Shown: in pieces, positions 16,211 through 25,687 of the stretch
Layout: each line of letters begins with the position of its first letter
How positions within the stretch are numbered: the stretch's first letter is position 1
From: Bacteroidota bacterium
GTDB lineage: Bacteria; Bacteroidota; Bacteroidia; Chitinophagales; Saprospiraceae
Direction: 5' to 3'
Length of the DNA stretch: 64,000 bases
Assembly (NCBI GenBank): GCA_024642705.1
Contig: JAHEAQ010000002.1
Location: 27,124 to 91,123, forward strand
Notes under the pieces: generated by a model
The model's input: only the letters and a program-made list of their open reading frames with translations
Told to the model about the DNA's origin: nothing
Databases searched by the model: none
Program-made: the position numbers and the translations under genes

Positions 16211-16858
16211 GTGATAAAAAAAGAAATTTCGATAGATTTATTAGCAGCTCAATTTCCTGAAATAAATGATTTGGGATTATTGTCAGAATTAAAAAGATAT
16301 TCTGAGGTTATTTATGCTACAGAAAATAAAATTATCATTGAATATGGAGACCAAGTGACCCATGTGCCGATGGTAATTTCGGGGACCATCAAGGTGAGCC
16401 GCCAAGATGAAAATGAACACGAATTGTTTCTATACTATCTTTCGAGCGGAGATTCATGCGCAGCTTCATTTAGTTGCTGCATGGTTGCTAAACGTAGTGA
16501 AATTTCTGCAGTTGCCGAAGAGGATTCTATACTGCTTATGGTTCCTTTAAAATATGCAAATGAGTGGATGGAAAAATATCCAATTTGGCGCAATTTTATA
16601 TTCAATATGTATGAACAAAGGATGTATTCTCTAATTGATACTATAGATAGATTAGCATTCACAAAACTTGACGAACAATTAATAGAATATTTGGATTTGA
16701 AATCTGAAGCAATTAAAAGCAGTTTAATTGAAACAACGCATCAAGAAATTGCAGATGATTTGAACGTGACGCGAGAAGCAATTTCTAGGCTTTTAAAAAA
16801 ATTAGAGCAATCTGGCAAGCTCAAATTAGGTCGCAATAAAATCTATCTTAATAATTAG
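16211..16858 (+). CDS. Crp/Fnr-family transcription regulator, second paralogue
   Basis: A 215-residue Crp-fold regulator beginning at a GTG. Domain order and length match the regulator at 6606-7238. The loop DSCAASFSCCM carries C83, C89 and C90; C83 and C90 align with C79 and C86 of the paralogue. There is no Fnr-like N-terminal Cys cluster. The recognition helix reads TREAISR (187-193), keeping the Arg-Glu...Arg contact set of Crp and the E..SR of Fnr, whereas the paralogue has Val for Glu. It may therefore prefer GTGA half-sites such as 92-107. It follows a rhodanese gene. Sensing of reactive sulfur is inference. Confidence 0.85.
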   Translation: MIKKEISIDLLAAQFPEINDLGLLSELKRYSEVIYATENKIIIEYGDQVTHVPMVISGTIKVSRQDENEHELFLYYLSSGDSCAASFSCCMVAKRSEISAVAEEDSILLMVPLKYANEWMEKYPIWRNFIFNMYEQRMYSLIDTIDRLAFTKLDEQLIEYLDLKSEAIKSSLIETTHQEIADDLNVTREAISRLLKKLEQSGKLKLGRNKIYLNN

Positions 16859-16912
16859 AATTTGGGGATTAATTCTATAAAAGCAATAAGTTTCACGATA
16901 ATGCATAAAAAA

Positions 16913-16942
16913 AGAGACTGCCCTTTTAAAAAGACAGTCTCT
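16913..16942. terminator. Intrinsic terminator between convergent genes
   Basis: An 8-bp stem AGAGACTG / CAGTCTCT with a 14-base loop, flanked by an A run upstream and T-rich sequence downstream. It lies between the second Crp/Fnr gene (+) and the helical lipoprotein gene (-). Confidence 0.75.
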
Positions 16943-16969
16943 GTTAATTGTAATTTCAGTTAAATCAGA

Positions 16970-17509
16970 CTATTTCACCAAAGAAGCTATCAAAGCTGAT
17001 AAGCTTTCATTAGATGAATCGCATGTTGCTTGGGCTGCACTTAAAGCAGTTTTCCAAGTTTCAAGACTTCCAGTAGCGTCAGTAATCATACCAGTAAGTT
17101 CAGCTATTTGAGCTGTAACATCACCTTCGATTTTTCCTGCAGCTAAACCTTCAGTAAGAGCAGTAACTTTTGCACCTTTTGTGGTCCAATCGCTAACAAA
17201 TGTTCCTACTTCAGATAGAATTGAAGTAAAACCAGAAGTTGCAGCTTCTGCAGCCATTTTAGCATCAGTCACTTGAGTTTGTTGCTCAGGTTTTAATTTT
17301 GCAAAAGCAGCCTCATCAATTGCCATAGCTGCAACTTTTTCAGTTTGAGCTGTAGCAGCTGCTTGAACTGAAGCACCAAAGTCAGTAACTGAAGTCGTAG
17401 CTGCTGCCCAATTGGTTGCTAATTCTTCAATACTTGCTCTGTGAGATTCAACTCCATTAGTGCAAGAAAATATTGAAGCCAATAATAATAAAACAATAAG
17501 ATTTTTCAT
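16970..17509 (-). CDS. Ala/Thr-rich helical lipoprotein of unknown function
   Basis: A 179-residue lipoprotein with lipobox IFSC (C16). The mature part is strongly rich in Ala, Thr and Glu, with long predicted amphipathic helices and little else. A lone Cys lies near residue 163 (ATCDSS). It resembles small helical outer-membrane or periplasmic lipoproteins in general, but I recognise no family. It is probably abundant or structural; that is a guess. It has its own terminator behind it. Confidence 0.7.
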   Translation of the reverse strand: MKNLIVLLLLASIFSCTNGVESHRASIEELATNWAAATTSVTDFGASVQAAATAQTEKVAAMAIDEAAFAKLKPEQQTQVTDAKMAAEAATSGFTSILSEVGTFVSDWTTKGAKVTALTEGLAAGKIEGDVTAQIAELTGMITDATGSLETWKTALSAAQATCDSSNESLSALIASLVK

Positions 17510-17621
17510 TTATTTTTAATAATTTGACGCAAATGTCATACTAATTTGAATTGCTTGTATATAATTTATGTTAAATTTTTTAACATTTTTTTTTGATTAA
17601 AAATAAATGTAAAATTTCCCA

Positions 17622-18374
17622 CTAATTCCAGACGTCAGACCAATTTTTATGCATTGATTTCAAAGAACCATTGATCAATTTTTGGGATTCTTCCATTAGA
17701 AATTGTCCATCATTTGACATGAGCGGAGGATGAATTTCAACTTTTACTCTAGTTCTTTTTTTTCCAAATTGAATTAGGAATTGTTTAAATAAAGATGGTT
17801 GAATCCATAAGTCAGATTTGTTTTTAAATTCTGCTGCAATTGGAATTACAGGAATACCTAATTTTGCTGCTTCATCAAAACTTCCTCTATGAAATTTAAT
17901 GGTCAATTCTTCAGTTCCTGTAGTTCCTTCGGGATAAACACCGACGCTTAATCCTTTTTGCAAAGTTTCATTTAAAGTTATTCTTGCTGCTGTTCTCGAA
18001 TCTTGAATTTCTCTTTTCACATAAATTACTCCAGTAAGCGCAGCACCTTTTCCCAAAAATGGATAACTTTCTACTTCAGCTTTGGCAATAAAAAATACAT
18101 CCACCATTTGAGCTATAATAACCGGATCTATTAAGTTTCTATGGTTGATCACATAAAGTGCGGGGTAATCAGGGATAGATCCAGTAATTTCTTCTACTTT
18201 TAAATTCAATATCTTCATTGCGAGACGAACCCAAGCTCTCCTAAATCTAAAACTTCTTTCGATTGAAGGACTTTTGATATAAGATCTAATAATAAAATAG
18301 CTGACATATACTACTAGACTTGAAACCAGCGCCACAAGTCTGACAAAAGCACGCAATGATTTTAGGGGTTTCAA
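17622..18374 (-). CDS. plsC: 1-acyl-sn-glycerol-3-phosphate acyltransferase
   Basis: A 250-residue PlsC-family acyltransferase. An N-terminal membrane helix (about 10-30) is followed by the HX4D catalytic motif NHRNLIDP (H78, D83), the substrate motif VYPEGTTG near 147-153 and IPVIPIA. It adds the second acyl chain in phosphatidic acid synthesis at the inner membrane, although related acyltransferases can modify ornithine or other lipids. It starts 7 bases after the lysS stop, so the two are probably cotranscribed. Confidence 0.85.
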   Translation of the reverse strand: MKPLKSLRAFVRLVALVSSLVVYVSYFIIRSYIKSPSIERSFRFRRAWVRLAMKILNLKVEEITGSIPDYPALYVINHRNLIDPVIIAQMVDVFFIAKAEVESYPFLGKGAALTGVIYVKREIQDSRTAARITLNETLQKGLSVGVYPEGTTGTEELTIKFHRGSFDEAAKLGIPVIPIAAEFKNKSDLWIQPSLFKQFLIQFGKKRTRVKVEIHPPLMSNDGQFLMEESQKLINGSLKSMHKNWSDVWN

Positions 18375-18381
18375 ATTGTAA

Positions 18382-19896
18382 TTATTTTGTTTCTGCCTTC
18401 ATTTGTGGAAAAAACAAAACATCTTGGATAGAATGTTGACCTGTTAAGAGCATTGTTAATCTATCCATTCCTATTCCTAACCCAGAAGTTGGAGGCATTC
18501 CAAATTCTAATGACTTCAAAAAATCCTCATCTAGAACCATCGCTTCGTCATCGCCTCTTTTTGCAAGCGTCAATTGATCTTCGAACCTTTGTCGTTGATC
18601 AATAGGATCATTCAACTCAGAATAAGCATTTGCAATTTCTTTACCATTTACAAAAAGCTCGAAACGTTCCACAAGACCTTCTTTGGATCTATGTTTCTTT
18701 GCAAGTGGTGTCATTTCTAATGGATAATCCGTAATGTAGGTTGGTTGAATTAGATTAGCTTCTACTTTCGCACCAAAAATTTCATCTATCAATTTACCTC
18801 TGCCCATGGTTGGGTCAATTTCAATGTGCAATTTCTTACACAATTTCCTCATTTCTTCCTCCTCCATTTCAGAAATGTTAACTCCTGTATATTTTTCTAT
18901 AGATTCATACATCGACATACGAGGATAAGGTCCAGCAAAATCAATCACTTTGCCACCATATTCCACAATTGTTTTGCCATTTACTTCTAAGGCAATATAT
19001 TCTAGGCATTGTTCCACCATTTCCATCATCCATATATAATCTTTGTATGCTACATAGATTTCCATAGATGTAAATTCAGGGTTGTGTGTTCTATCCATTC
19101 CTTCATTTCGGAACATTTTACCAATCTCATATACGCCTTCAAAACCGCCAACAATGAGTCTTTTTAGATACAATTCGTTTGCAATTCTAAGAAAAATTGG
19201 CATGTCAAGTGTATTGTGATGTGTAGCAAATGGCCTTGCAGCAGCACCACCATGAATTCTTTGCAAAACTGGAGTTTCTACTTCCAACCAGCCCTTAGCA
19301 TCAAAGAATGCTCTCATGCTTGATAAAATCTTGCTTCTCTTGATAAATACTTCTTTAACTTGAGGATTTACTACAAGGTCAACATAACGCATTCTGTATC
19401 TTTGTTCTGGATCCGTAAAAGCATCATGGACTTTCCCATCTGCATCTTTTTTGACAATTGGTAATGGTCTTAAAGATTTAGAAAGGACTTTTAATTCTGT
19501 GACATGAATAGAAAGTGTTCCAGTTTGGGTTACAAATGCATAACCTTTTATACCAATGAAATCGCCAATGTCTAGATATTTTTTGAAAACATCGTTATAC
19601 AATGTTTTATCCTCAGTAGGACATATTTCGTCTCTGGTAATATATATTTGGATCCTTCCAGTTGTATCAAGTATTTCCGCAAAGGAAGCTTTACCCATTA
19701 TCCTCTTTTGCATCAATCTTCCTGCGATTATAATTTCCTGAAAATTCTTTTTGGCAGGATCAAAATTTGCATGAATCTCCTTAGCAGTGGTATTGTATGG
19801 GTACATTTCAGCTGGAAAAGGATCAATTCCTACAGCAATTATTTTATTTAGATTCTCTCTTCTGATGATTTCCTGTTCGCTTCTGTGAACTTCCAT
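18382..19896 (-). CDS. lysS: Lysyl-tRNA synthetase, class II
   Basis: A 504-residue enzyme of normal length charging tRNA-Lys. The N-terminal OB-fold anticodon-binding domain (about 55-150) is followed by the class II catalytic core. Motif 2 is FRNEGMDRTHNPEFTSMEIY and motif 3 is GLGIGMDRLTMLLTG. The start is ATG with a good -7 element 25 bases upstream. The acyltransferase gene follows directly. Confidence 0.97.
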   Translation of the reverse strand: MEVHRSEQEIIRRENLNKIIAVGIDPFPAEMYPYNTTAKEIHANFDPAKKNFQEIIIAGRLMQKRIMGKASFAEILDTTGRIQIYITRDEICPTEDKTLYNDVFKKYLDIGDFIGIKGYAFVTQTGTLSIHVTELKVLSKSLRPLPIVKKDADGKVHDAFTDPEQRYRMRYVDLVVNPQVKEVFIKRSKILSSMRAFFDAKGWLEVETPVLQRIHGGAAARPFATHHNTLDMPIFLRIANELYLKRLIVGGFEGVYEIGKMFRNEGMDRTHNPEFTSMEIYVAYKDYIWMMEMVEQCLEYIALEVNGKTIVEYGGKVIDFAGPYPRMSMYESIEKYTGVNISEMEEEEMRKLCKKLHIEIDPTMGRGKLIDEIFGAKVEANLIQPTYITDYPLEMTPLAKKHRSKEGLVERFELFVNGKEIANAYSELNDPIDQRQRFEDQLTLAKRGDDEAMVLDEDFLKSLEFGMPPTSGLGIGMDRLTMLLTGQHSIQDVLFFPQMKAETK

Positions 19897-19921
19897 GTTA
19901 TATTTTATTTAAAATTGCTTG

Positions 19922-19929
19922 CAAAAATA
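19922..19929 (-). promoter_or_regulatory. Bacteroidota-type promoter -7 element for lysS
   Basis: On the minus strand the bases read TATTTTTG, matching the Bacteroidota -7 consensus TAnnTTTG, 25 bases before the lysS start. A TTG about 23 bases farther upstream could be the -33 element, at somewhat long spacing. Confidence 0.5.
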
Positions 19930-20037
19930 GAGCTTTGGTTTGAATTAGAGGACAACTGGGAATAAATATTGAAAAAAATATAAATTATTAATATTTCAAT
20001 ATGAGGAGATGAAAAGAATATCCTTATTTTCGCGGCG

Positions 20038-23000
20038 ATGAATAATGGAATACGAGCTTATAAATTTTATCTCAAAAATACGATTTTTCTTACCTTTTTA
20101 ACCCTCATTCTGATGACTAAGGTTGAAGGGCAAGTTCGTTTTAATGAGGTTTTCAATGAGCCTAATGGTTCTACTTCTGGAGTTAGTGCTGAGGGAATTG
20201 GGTGGAATGCTTTGTGTGGAGGTTGCTTAGGAACATTTGATGTGCAAGGTGGTCAATTGGTTGGAAACAATACAAAAGCTGTAACCACATTCCGCACAAA
20301 CCCAATCGATATTAGCGGTTGTTCGACAGTTACTATCAGAATGCAATATTCAGGTACTCCTTATGGACCTTCTGGCGCTTTTTTGGATTCCGCAACAAAA
20401 TGCAGTTGTGCTGGAAATCCGTCAACACCGAATGCCGTGGGTTGCGACAATTGTTGGGACTTTTTTATTGGAAATTTATTATTCAATAATAGTCCATCAG
20501 AACAATTTGAGTTTATTGGAACAAACTACACTCCAACAACTGCTAGTATTGATTATATATCTGCATGTATTGGGAATTCCAGTTCTGTCCAAATTGAAGT
20601 TAATACACAAACTTGGGCAAGTGACGAATTCATGAGAATGGACAATGTTATGCTGATTTGTAATCCAGGAACTGGCTCTGTTTCTATTTCGAATCCAGAT
20701 TCTAATTTTCCTAACTATTGTGCTGGGGGTCAATTGAACTTAACTGCGAATGGTGGAGCTGGAACTTATGAATGGAAAGATCCTGCCGGAAATGTGGTGG
20801 GAAATTCTGCTAATCTTTCCACTATTGTTTCCACCAATTTTGTAAATCCGCAAAAATATACGGTTGTTTATACGGATGCTGGAGGTTGCAGCTCTACAGG
20901 AAGTAAAAATATAATCGTTAGCCCTTCACCAACAGCCAATCTTATGGCAAGCAGTCTAAGTTTATGCGAGGGAGATCAAGTTGTGCTTACAGAAACTGGG
21001 GTTGGTCCAAAATGGAGTTGGAATGGGCCAGCTGTTGGAGCTCCGTTGAATGCGAAAAATTGGACAATTAATAACCTGAAATTATCAGATGCAGGAACTT
21101 ATTCTGTAGTTGTTTCAGATGCTGGAACATGCACATCTTCGGCTCAAGTAAATATCACCGTTTCTCAAAATCAGCCTTATACGATGCCATTTTTGGATAC
21201 ACTATGTGTGAATTCGTCCATTTTAGATCTTGGAAATATGGTGGATGGAAAGACGGGCAATTGGTTCGGGCCTGGAGTTGCTACGAATATGTTCAACCCC
21301 AATATAGGTCAAGGAAAGTACATGCTCAGTTTCGATCCTACCACGGTGGGGTGTTTTAGCACTCAAGCAACGGAAATTAATGTTGTAAATCCGCCTGCTT
21401 CATTTCCAATTTTAAGTCCCATAGAAGAATGTGGTGCTGGAATGGCATTGTTTGATCTAGGGTCGACAGAAAATACTATAAATGGTGGCACTGGAAATGT
21501 AGTGGAATGGTTTTCTGATATTGGATTATCGAATTCAATTCCAAATAAATACCTATCTGCATCAACAACAGTTTATGCAATAGTCACTAATGGTTCATGT
21601 TCTTCCAATGCGCAGTCTGTGAATCTGATACTTTCAGATGGACCTGAGATTACAATGAATGACACCATTGTCGCATGTCAAGAATATATCTTGGAAAGTA
21701 TTGTCGGGAATAATCTTTCAGGAAATCAAGCTTATTATAGCCAACCGAATGGAATGGGCGTAAAATATAATGCAAATGCTGACTTGTTTAGCAAGGATAC
21801 GGTGGTTTATATTTATGACTTTTCTGGTACTTGCTTTGACGAACAAAAATTAACTATCCTTATTGGAGAAAAAGTTGATGCTGGTTCTGATTTGAATATA
21901 GAATTATGTACGAATGAAAATTTGGATTTAAATGACCTAAAAGATCCAAATGCTGGAAATGGCATTTTTCTTTATCCAAATGGAGATACCATACAAAATG
22001 GAATTCTAAATACTTTTGGATTAGGTGGAGCCACAACTATCATTTCATTTAATGTAGATGGAGAAAAAAACTGCCTTGATGATAATGCATCATTTACTAT
22101 AAACTTTAGCGATTTAATTCCTGCAGGGAAGGATACTTTAGTTACGGTTTGCATAGGAGATGATTATGATTTGTCAAATTTTGTTTCAGGTGGAGGAATG
22201 AATGGGTTTTATTATAATGAAGGAAATTCTACACCAATTTCTCCTTTGGTCACTTATAATATAGGTGATACAAGCTCAGTTGCAAATTTCCTATATGTAA
22301 CTGAAACTGGAAGTGGCTGTCCAAAGGATACCGCACTTTTGATTGTAAATGCTTTTAATACGGATACCATTTTGGTTGATGGGATATATTGCAGGGATTA
22401 TGAGATTGATGTGAATGGAACCAAATATAACTTATTGAACCCATCAGGAATCGAGACCGATCCGAATGGCCCCCTGTGTGGTGGAGTTTCAAAAATAGAT
22501 TTGAAATTTTATGATCCAAGCATCACTATTATCAACAGAGTTTTATGTCCTGGACAATCCATTACAGTGAATAATGTAATTTATGACGAAAATAATTTAA
22601 TAGGAACAGTGTTAATGATTGGTGGAAGTCAAAATGGTTGCGATAGTACTATTTTGGTTAGTATAAGTTATGACACAGAAATCATTAATCTTATAGATGA
22701 TTCTTATTGTTCTGGGGATTCAATTATCATTAATGGAGTAACTTATAATGAAAATAACACTTCAGGGAGTTCAAGTTTTATAACTTCATCAGGTTGTGAT
22801 AGTATAGTTATGGTGGCTTTAACTTTCAATAATGCTACTGATACTTTAATTAATCCAATATTATGTCCCGATGAAAATTTGATTGTCAATGGGGAAATCT
22901 TTGACATCAACAATAGTTTTGGAAATGTTATAATTCAAGGGGGAAATAGGTTTGGTTGTGATAGTATTCTAACAATTGATATTCAATATGATCTTAGTTT

Positions 23001-24240
23001 TACTAAAATGATAAATGATGCACTTTGCGTTGGAAATAGCATTCAGGTCAATGGAACTATTTACGATGCAAACAATAGTTCAGGTTTAGAAGTTAAAGCC
23101 AACGCCAATGGTTGTGATAGTGTTTATTTAATTGATTTGCAAATATTAAAACTTGATACATTAAAAATTAAGGATGTTTTCTGTAGCGATACTACGATTG
23201 TTGTTGGGGGAACAAACTATGATAGATTAAATCCAATTGGAGAGGAAATTATTCTAGGTGGCTCTAGCAATGGATGTAATCAATTGGTCATGATTGACTT
23301 GACATTTTCGAATAATGATTTGATTGAAATAAATGATTCGTTATGTGTGGATGAATTTTTGATTGTAAATGGTATAAGGTATGATATTGACAATCAAAAT
23401 GGGCAAGAGATAATGATGAATTCTAAAGGTTGCGATAGCATCGTGACTATAAACTTATTTTTTCAAGGATTTGACATTGATATTGAACCAGTTTTAAAAT
23501 CCTGTGAGGCAAATGGAGAAGGCAATTTGTATATTAATGTGAAGAGTGGGGGAGAAGGATTAATCAATATTTTATTAGATGGGGTTTCTGTTATTGCAGA
23601 ATATTTGCAAAATGATACGCTTTTCAAAATAAGTGAAGGAGTTCATGAAATTATTTTTGAGGATTTGTTAGGTTGTAATTTCACCAAAAGTTTTCTGATT
23701 GAAAACAATAACGAAAATGAATTGAAAATTACTTCTGCTATTGTGGAAGGCGAAGGATATCAATTAGGTTTTGAATTTGATGGTCAGGTGCAATCTGTTT
23801 TATGGTCTAATTCTAATGCTGATAATTTAAGTTGTACAATTTGTGAAAATCCCATTGCAACACCTCAAACGAATGAAATATATTATTTAAATATAAAGGA
23901 TCTCAATGGGTGTACATTTTCAGATAGTATAAATCTGGATTATATTTTCATTGATATTTATTATGGTCCCAATGTATTTTCTCCAAATGAAGATGGAGTA
24001 AATGATATTTTTTATATCGATACCAAAGAAAATATTCCGTTTAAAGATTTCCAAATTTTTGATCGATGGGGTAATAGAGTTTTCAATCAAATGAATGGTT
24101 TAACTGGAGATCCTAATTATGGTTGGGATGGTAGAAAGAATAATTCTGCTATACAATCTGGCGTTTTTATATTTTTTATGGTTCTAGACCTGCCAAATGG
24201 CACTGAAACAATATCAGGAGAATTTAGCTTAATAAGATAA
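20038..24240 (+). CDS. Giant secreted protein with T9SS type B sorting domain
   Basis: A 1400-residue exported protein. A hydrophobic signal (about residues 14-30, ending VEGQ) is followed by a region with paired Cys. Ig/PKD-like segments run to about 780 (for example NITVSQNQPYTMPFLDTLCVN). Seven tandem modules of about 55 residues follow. The gliding-motility-associated C-terminal domain has VFSPNEDGVNDIF, FDRWGNRVFN, GWDGR and SGVFIFFM, the signals for type IX secretion and surface attachment. It is probably an adhesin or surface-layer protein; no enzyme domain is visible. The downstream deacetylase gene begins at the next base after its stop. Confidence 0.85.
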   Translation: MNNGIRAYKFYLKNTIFLTFLTLILMTKVEGQVRFNEVFNEPNGSTSGVSAEGIGWNALCGGCLGTFDVQGGQLVGNNTKAVTTFRTNPIDISGCSTVTIRMQYSGTPYGPSGAFLDSATKCSCAGNPSTPNAVGCDNCWDFFIGNLLFNNSPSEQFEFIGTNYTPTTASIDYISACIGNSSSVQIEVNTQTWASDEFMRMDNVMLICNPGTGSVSISNPDSNFPNYCAGGQLNLTANGGAGTYEWKDPAGNVVGNSANLSTIVSTNFVNPQKYTVVYTDAGGCSSTGSKNIIVSPSPTANLMASSLSLCEGDQVVLTETGVGPKWSWNGPAVGAPLNAKNWTINNLKLSDAGTYSVVVSDAGTCTSSAQVNITVSQNQPYTMPFLDTLCVNSSILDLGNMVDGKTGNWFGPGVATNMFNPNIGQGKYMLSFDPTTVGCFSTQATEINVVNPPASFPILSPIEECGAGMALFDLGSTENTINGGTGNVVEWFSDIGLSNSIPNKYLSASTTVYAIVTNGSCSSNAQSVNLILSDGPEITMNDTIVACQEYILESIVGNNLSGNQAYYSQPNGMGVKYNANADLFSKDTVVYIYDFSGTCFDEQKLTILIGEKVDAGSDLNIELCTNENLDLNDLKDPNAGNGIFLYPNGDTIQNGILNTFGLGGATTIISFNVDGEKNCLDDNASFTINFSDLIPAGKDTLVTVCIGDDYDLSNFVSGGGMNGFYYNEGNSTPISPLVTYNIGDTSSVANFLYVTETGSGCPKDTALLIVNAFNTDTILVDGIYCRDYEIDVNGTKYNLLNPSGIETDPNGPLCGGVSKIDLKFYDPSITIINRVLCPGQSITVNNVIYDENNLIGTVLMIGGSQNGCDSTILVSISYDTEIINLIDDSYCSGDSIIINGVTYNENNTSGSSSFITSSGCDSIVMVALTFNNATDTLINPILCPDENLIVNGEIFDINNSFGNVIIQGGNRFGCDSILTIDIQYDLSFTKMINDALCVGNSIQVNGTIYDANNSSGLEVKANANGCDSVYLIDLQILKLDTLKIKDVFCSDTTIVVGGTNYDRLNPIGEEIILGGSSNGCNQLVMIDLTFSNNDLIEINDSLCVDEFLIVNGIRYDIDNQNGQEIMMNSKGCDSIVTINLFFQGFDIDIEPVLKSCEANGEGNLYINVKSGGEGLINILLDGVSVIAEYLQNDTLFKISEGVHEIIFEDLLGCNFTKSFLIENNNENELKITSAIVEGEGYQLGFEFDGQVQSVLWSNSNADNLSCTICENPIATPQTNEIYYLNIKDLNGCTFSDSINLDYIFIDIYYGPNVFSPNEDGVNDIFYIDTKENIPFKDFQIFDRWGNRVFNQMNGLTGDPNYGWDGRKNNSAIQSGVFIFFMVLDLPNGTETISGEFSLIR
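22384..23463 (+). repeat. Seven tandem Cys-containing protein modules
   Basis: The encoded protein repeats a unit that opens xxC, passes through VNGxxYDxxNxxG and closes with GCDSxxxIxLxF, about 45 residues plus a linker. Each unit has two Cys, at its beginning and in GCDS, likely forming one disulfide. The modules have diverged at the DNA level, so this is an old amplification. Units 1 and 6 deviate (LCGG and GCNQ instead of GCDS). Confidence 0.85.
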
Positions 24241-25143
24241 ATGCTCAAAATTGCCTTTGCTCCAATATACAAATATGAACTTCCAAAAGGACATCGATTT
24301 CCAATGGAAAAATATGAGCTTATTCCGCAGCAGTTGCTTCATGAAGGGATAGTTTCTGAAAACCAATTTTTTCATCCAAGCAGGCTCCTGATAGAAGATA
24401 TTTTGTTGACACATACAGAAGAATATTGGAATAAATTAAGAGACAATGATTTGAGTGCTAAAGAAATAAGAAAAATTGGATTTCCTGTACGACCTGAATT
24501 AATAGAACGAGGAAGGTATATTTCACAAGGAACAATAGAATGTGTTAATTATGCTTTGGAGAACGGAATTTCAATGAATATTGCCGGGGGCACACATCAT
24601 GCATTTGCAGATAGAGGAGAAGGATTTTGTATTTTCAATGATTTTGCAATTGCAGCAAATTATTATTTGAATTTAAAAGTCTTAAAAAAAATATTAATTA
24701 TTGATTTAGATGTTCACCAAGGGAATGGAACTGCTAAGATTTTTGAAAATGATCGAAGAGTTTTTACTTTCAGCATGCATGGAGAGAAAAACTATCCATT
24801 GCGCAAGGAATTTTCAAATCTTGACATTGGATTGAAAGACAAGATAACAGACAACGAATATCTTGAAATATTAAAATTTACATTACCAAAGATTATTATA
24901 GATTTCAAACCTGATTTTGTGATGTACTTAGCTGGAGTTGACGTATTAGCTACAGATAAGTTAGGTAGATTAAATTTGACTAAAATTGGGTGTAAAGAAA
25001 GAGATCGAATTGTTTTTGAAACCTGCAAAAATAATCAAATTCCTGTTTCAGTAAGTATGGGTGGAGGATATAGCGAGCGAATTGCAGATATCATTGATGC
25101 GCATGTTAATACCTTTAGAGTTGCGCAGGAGGTATGGTACTAA
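24241..25143 (+). CDS. Histone deacetylase-family (arginase-fold) deacetylase
   Basis: A 300-residue protein of the HDAC/acetoin utilisation family. Motifs in order are GGTHHAFADRGEGFCIFND (tandem His), IDLDVHQGNGTA (metal Asp and His), FSMHGEKNYP and YLAGVDVLATDKLGRL (metal Asp). The catalytic set is intact, so it should be a zinc-dependent deacetylase. Bacterial members act on acetylated polyamines, proteins or small molecules; the substrate here is unknown. The ATG abuts the stop codon of the T9SS gene with no gap, suggesting cotranscription, though a functional link is not apparent. Confidence 0.88.
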   Translation: MLKIAFAPIYKYELPKGHRFPMEKYELIPQQLLHEGIVSENQFFHPSRLLIEDILLTHTEEYWNKLRDNDLSAKEIRKIGFPVRPELIERGRYISQGTIECVNYALENGISMNIAGGTHHAFADRGEGFCIFNDFAIAANYYLNLKVLKKILIIDLDVHQGNGTAKIFENDRRVFTFSMHGEKNYPLRKEFSNLDIGLKDKITDNEYLEILKFTLPKIIIDFKPDFVMYLAGVDVLATDKLGRLNLTKIGCKERDRIVFETCKNNQIPVSVSMGGGYSERIADIIDAHVNTFRVAQEVWY

Positions 25144-25242
25144 AATGGTATGGTAATTTCCCTTCTAAATATTATTTTAACACCATTACTGCTAAGAAAC
25201 CGATTTCAATGTGTTAATTTTAATGAAAATTAAAATTTGTCA

Positions 25243-25602
25243 ATGGAAATTCTGATAAAAGTATTGATAGGAATAATTGCAGTGCTTCATTTATATTTTA
25301 TGTATTTTGAAATGTTTGCTTGGCAAACCGTCGGCAAGAAAATATTTGGAAGAAGGCGTGAAGGATTTTATGAAGAAACCAAAGCTCTTGCTGCCAATCA
25401 AGGACTTTACAATGGATTCATTGTAGCTGGATTGATATGGTCTATTGTAATTAAAAATAAAGAGTGGAGCTTCAATATTTCACTTTTTTTCTTGTCTTGT
25501 GTACTTGTCGCAGGAATTTATGGTGCAATCACAGCAAGTAAAAGAATTTTATTTGTTCAAGCCCTGCCTGCTGCAATTGTTATTGTCCTTTTGCTACTTT
25601 GA
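25243..25602 (+). CDS. DUF1304 family membrane protein
   Basis: A small protein of 119 residues with four hydrophobic helices and the family hallmarks FEMFAWQT, the GRRREGFYEETKALAANQGLYNGFIVAGL stretch in the middle and ITASKRILFVQALPA. The ATG at 25243 is preferred over a TTG two codons earlier. The function of DUF1304 proteins is not established. A strong terminator follows. Confidence 0.85.
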   Translation: MEILIKVLIGIIAVLHLYFMYFEMFAWQTVGKKIFGRRREGFYEETKALAANQGLYNGFIVAGLIWSIVIKNKEWSFNISLFFLSCVLVAGIYGAITASKRILFVQALPAAIVIVLLLL

Positions 25603-25621
25603 TGACATAGATTTTTAAAAA

Positions 25622-25656
25622 AAATCCAAAGCAAAATTCAATTCTGCTTTGGATTT
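25622..25656. terminator. Bidirectional intrinsic terminator
   Basis: A 12-bp perfect stem AAATCCAAAGCA / TGCTTTGGATTT with an 11-base loop and A/T-rich flanks. It lies between the convergent DUF1304 (+) and transketolase (-) genes. Confidence 0.88.
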
Positions 25657-25687
25657 ATAAAGAATTAAAATTCAATATTTATTAATA

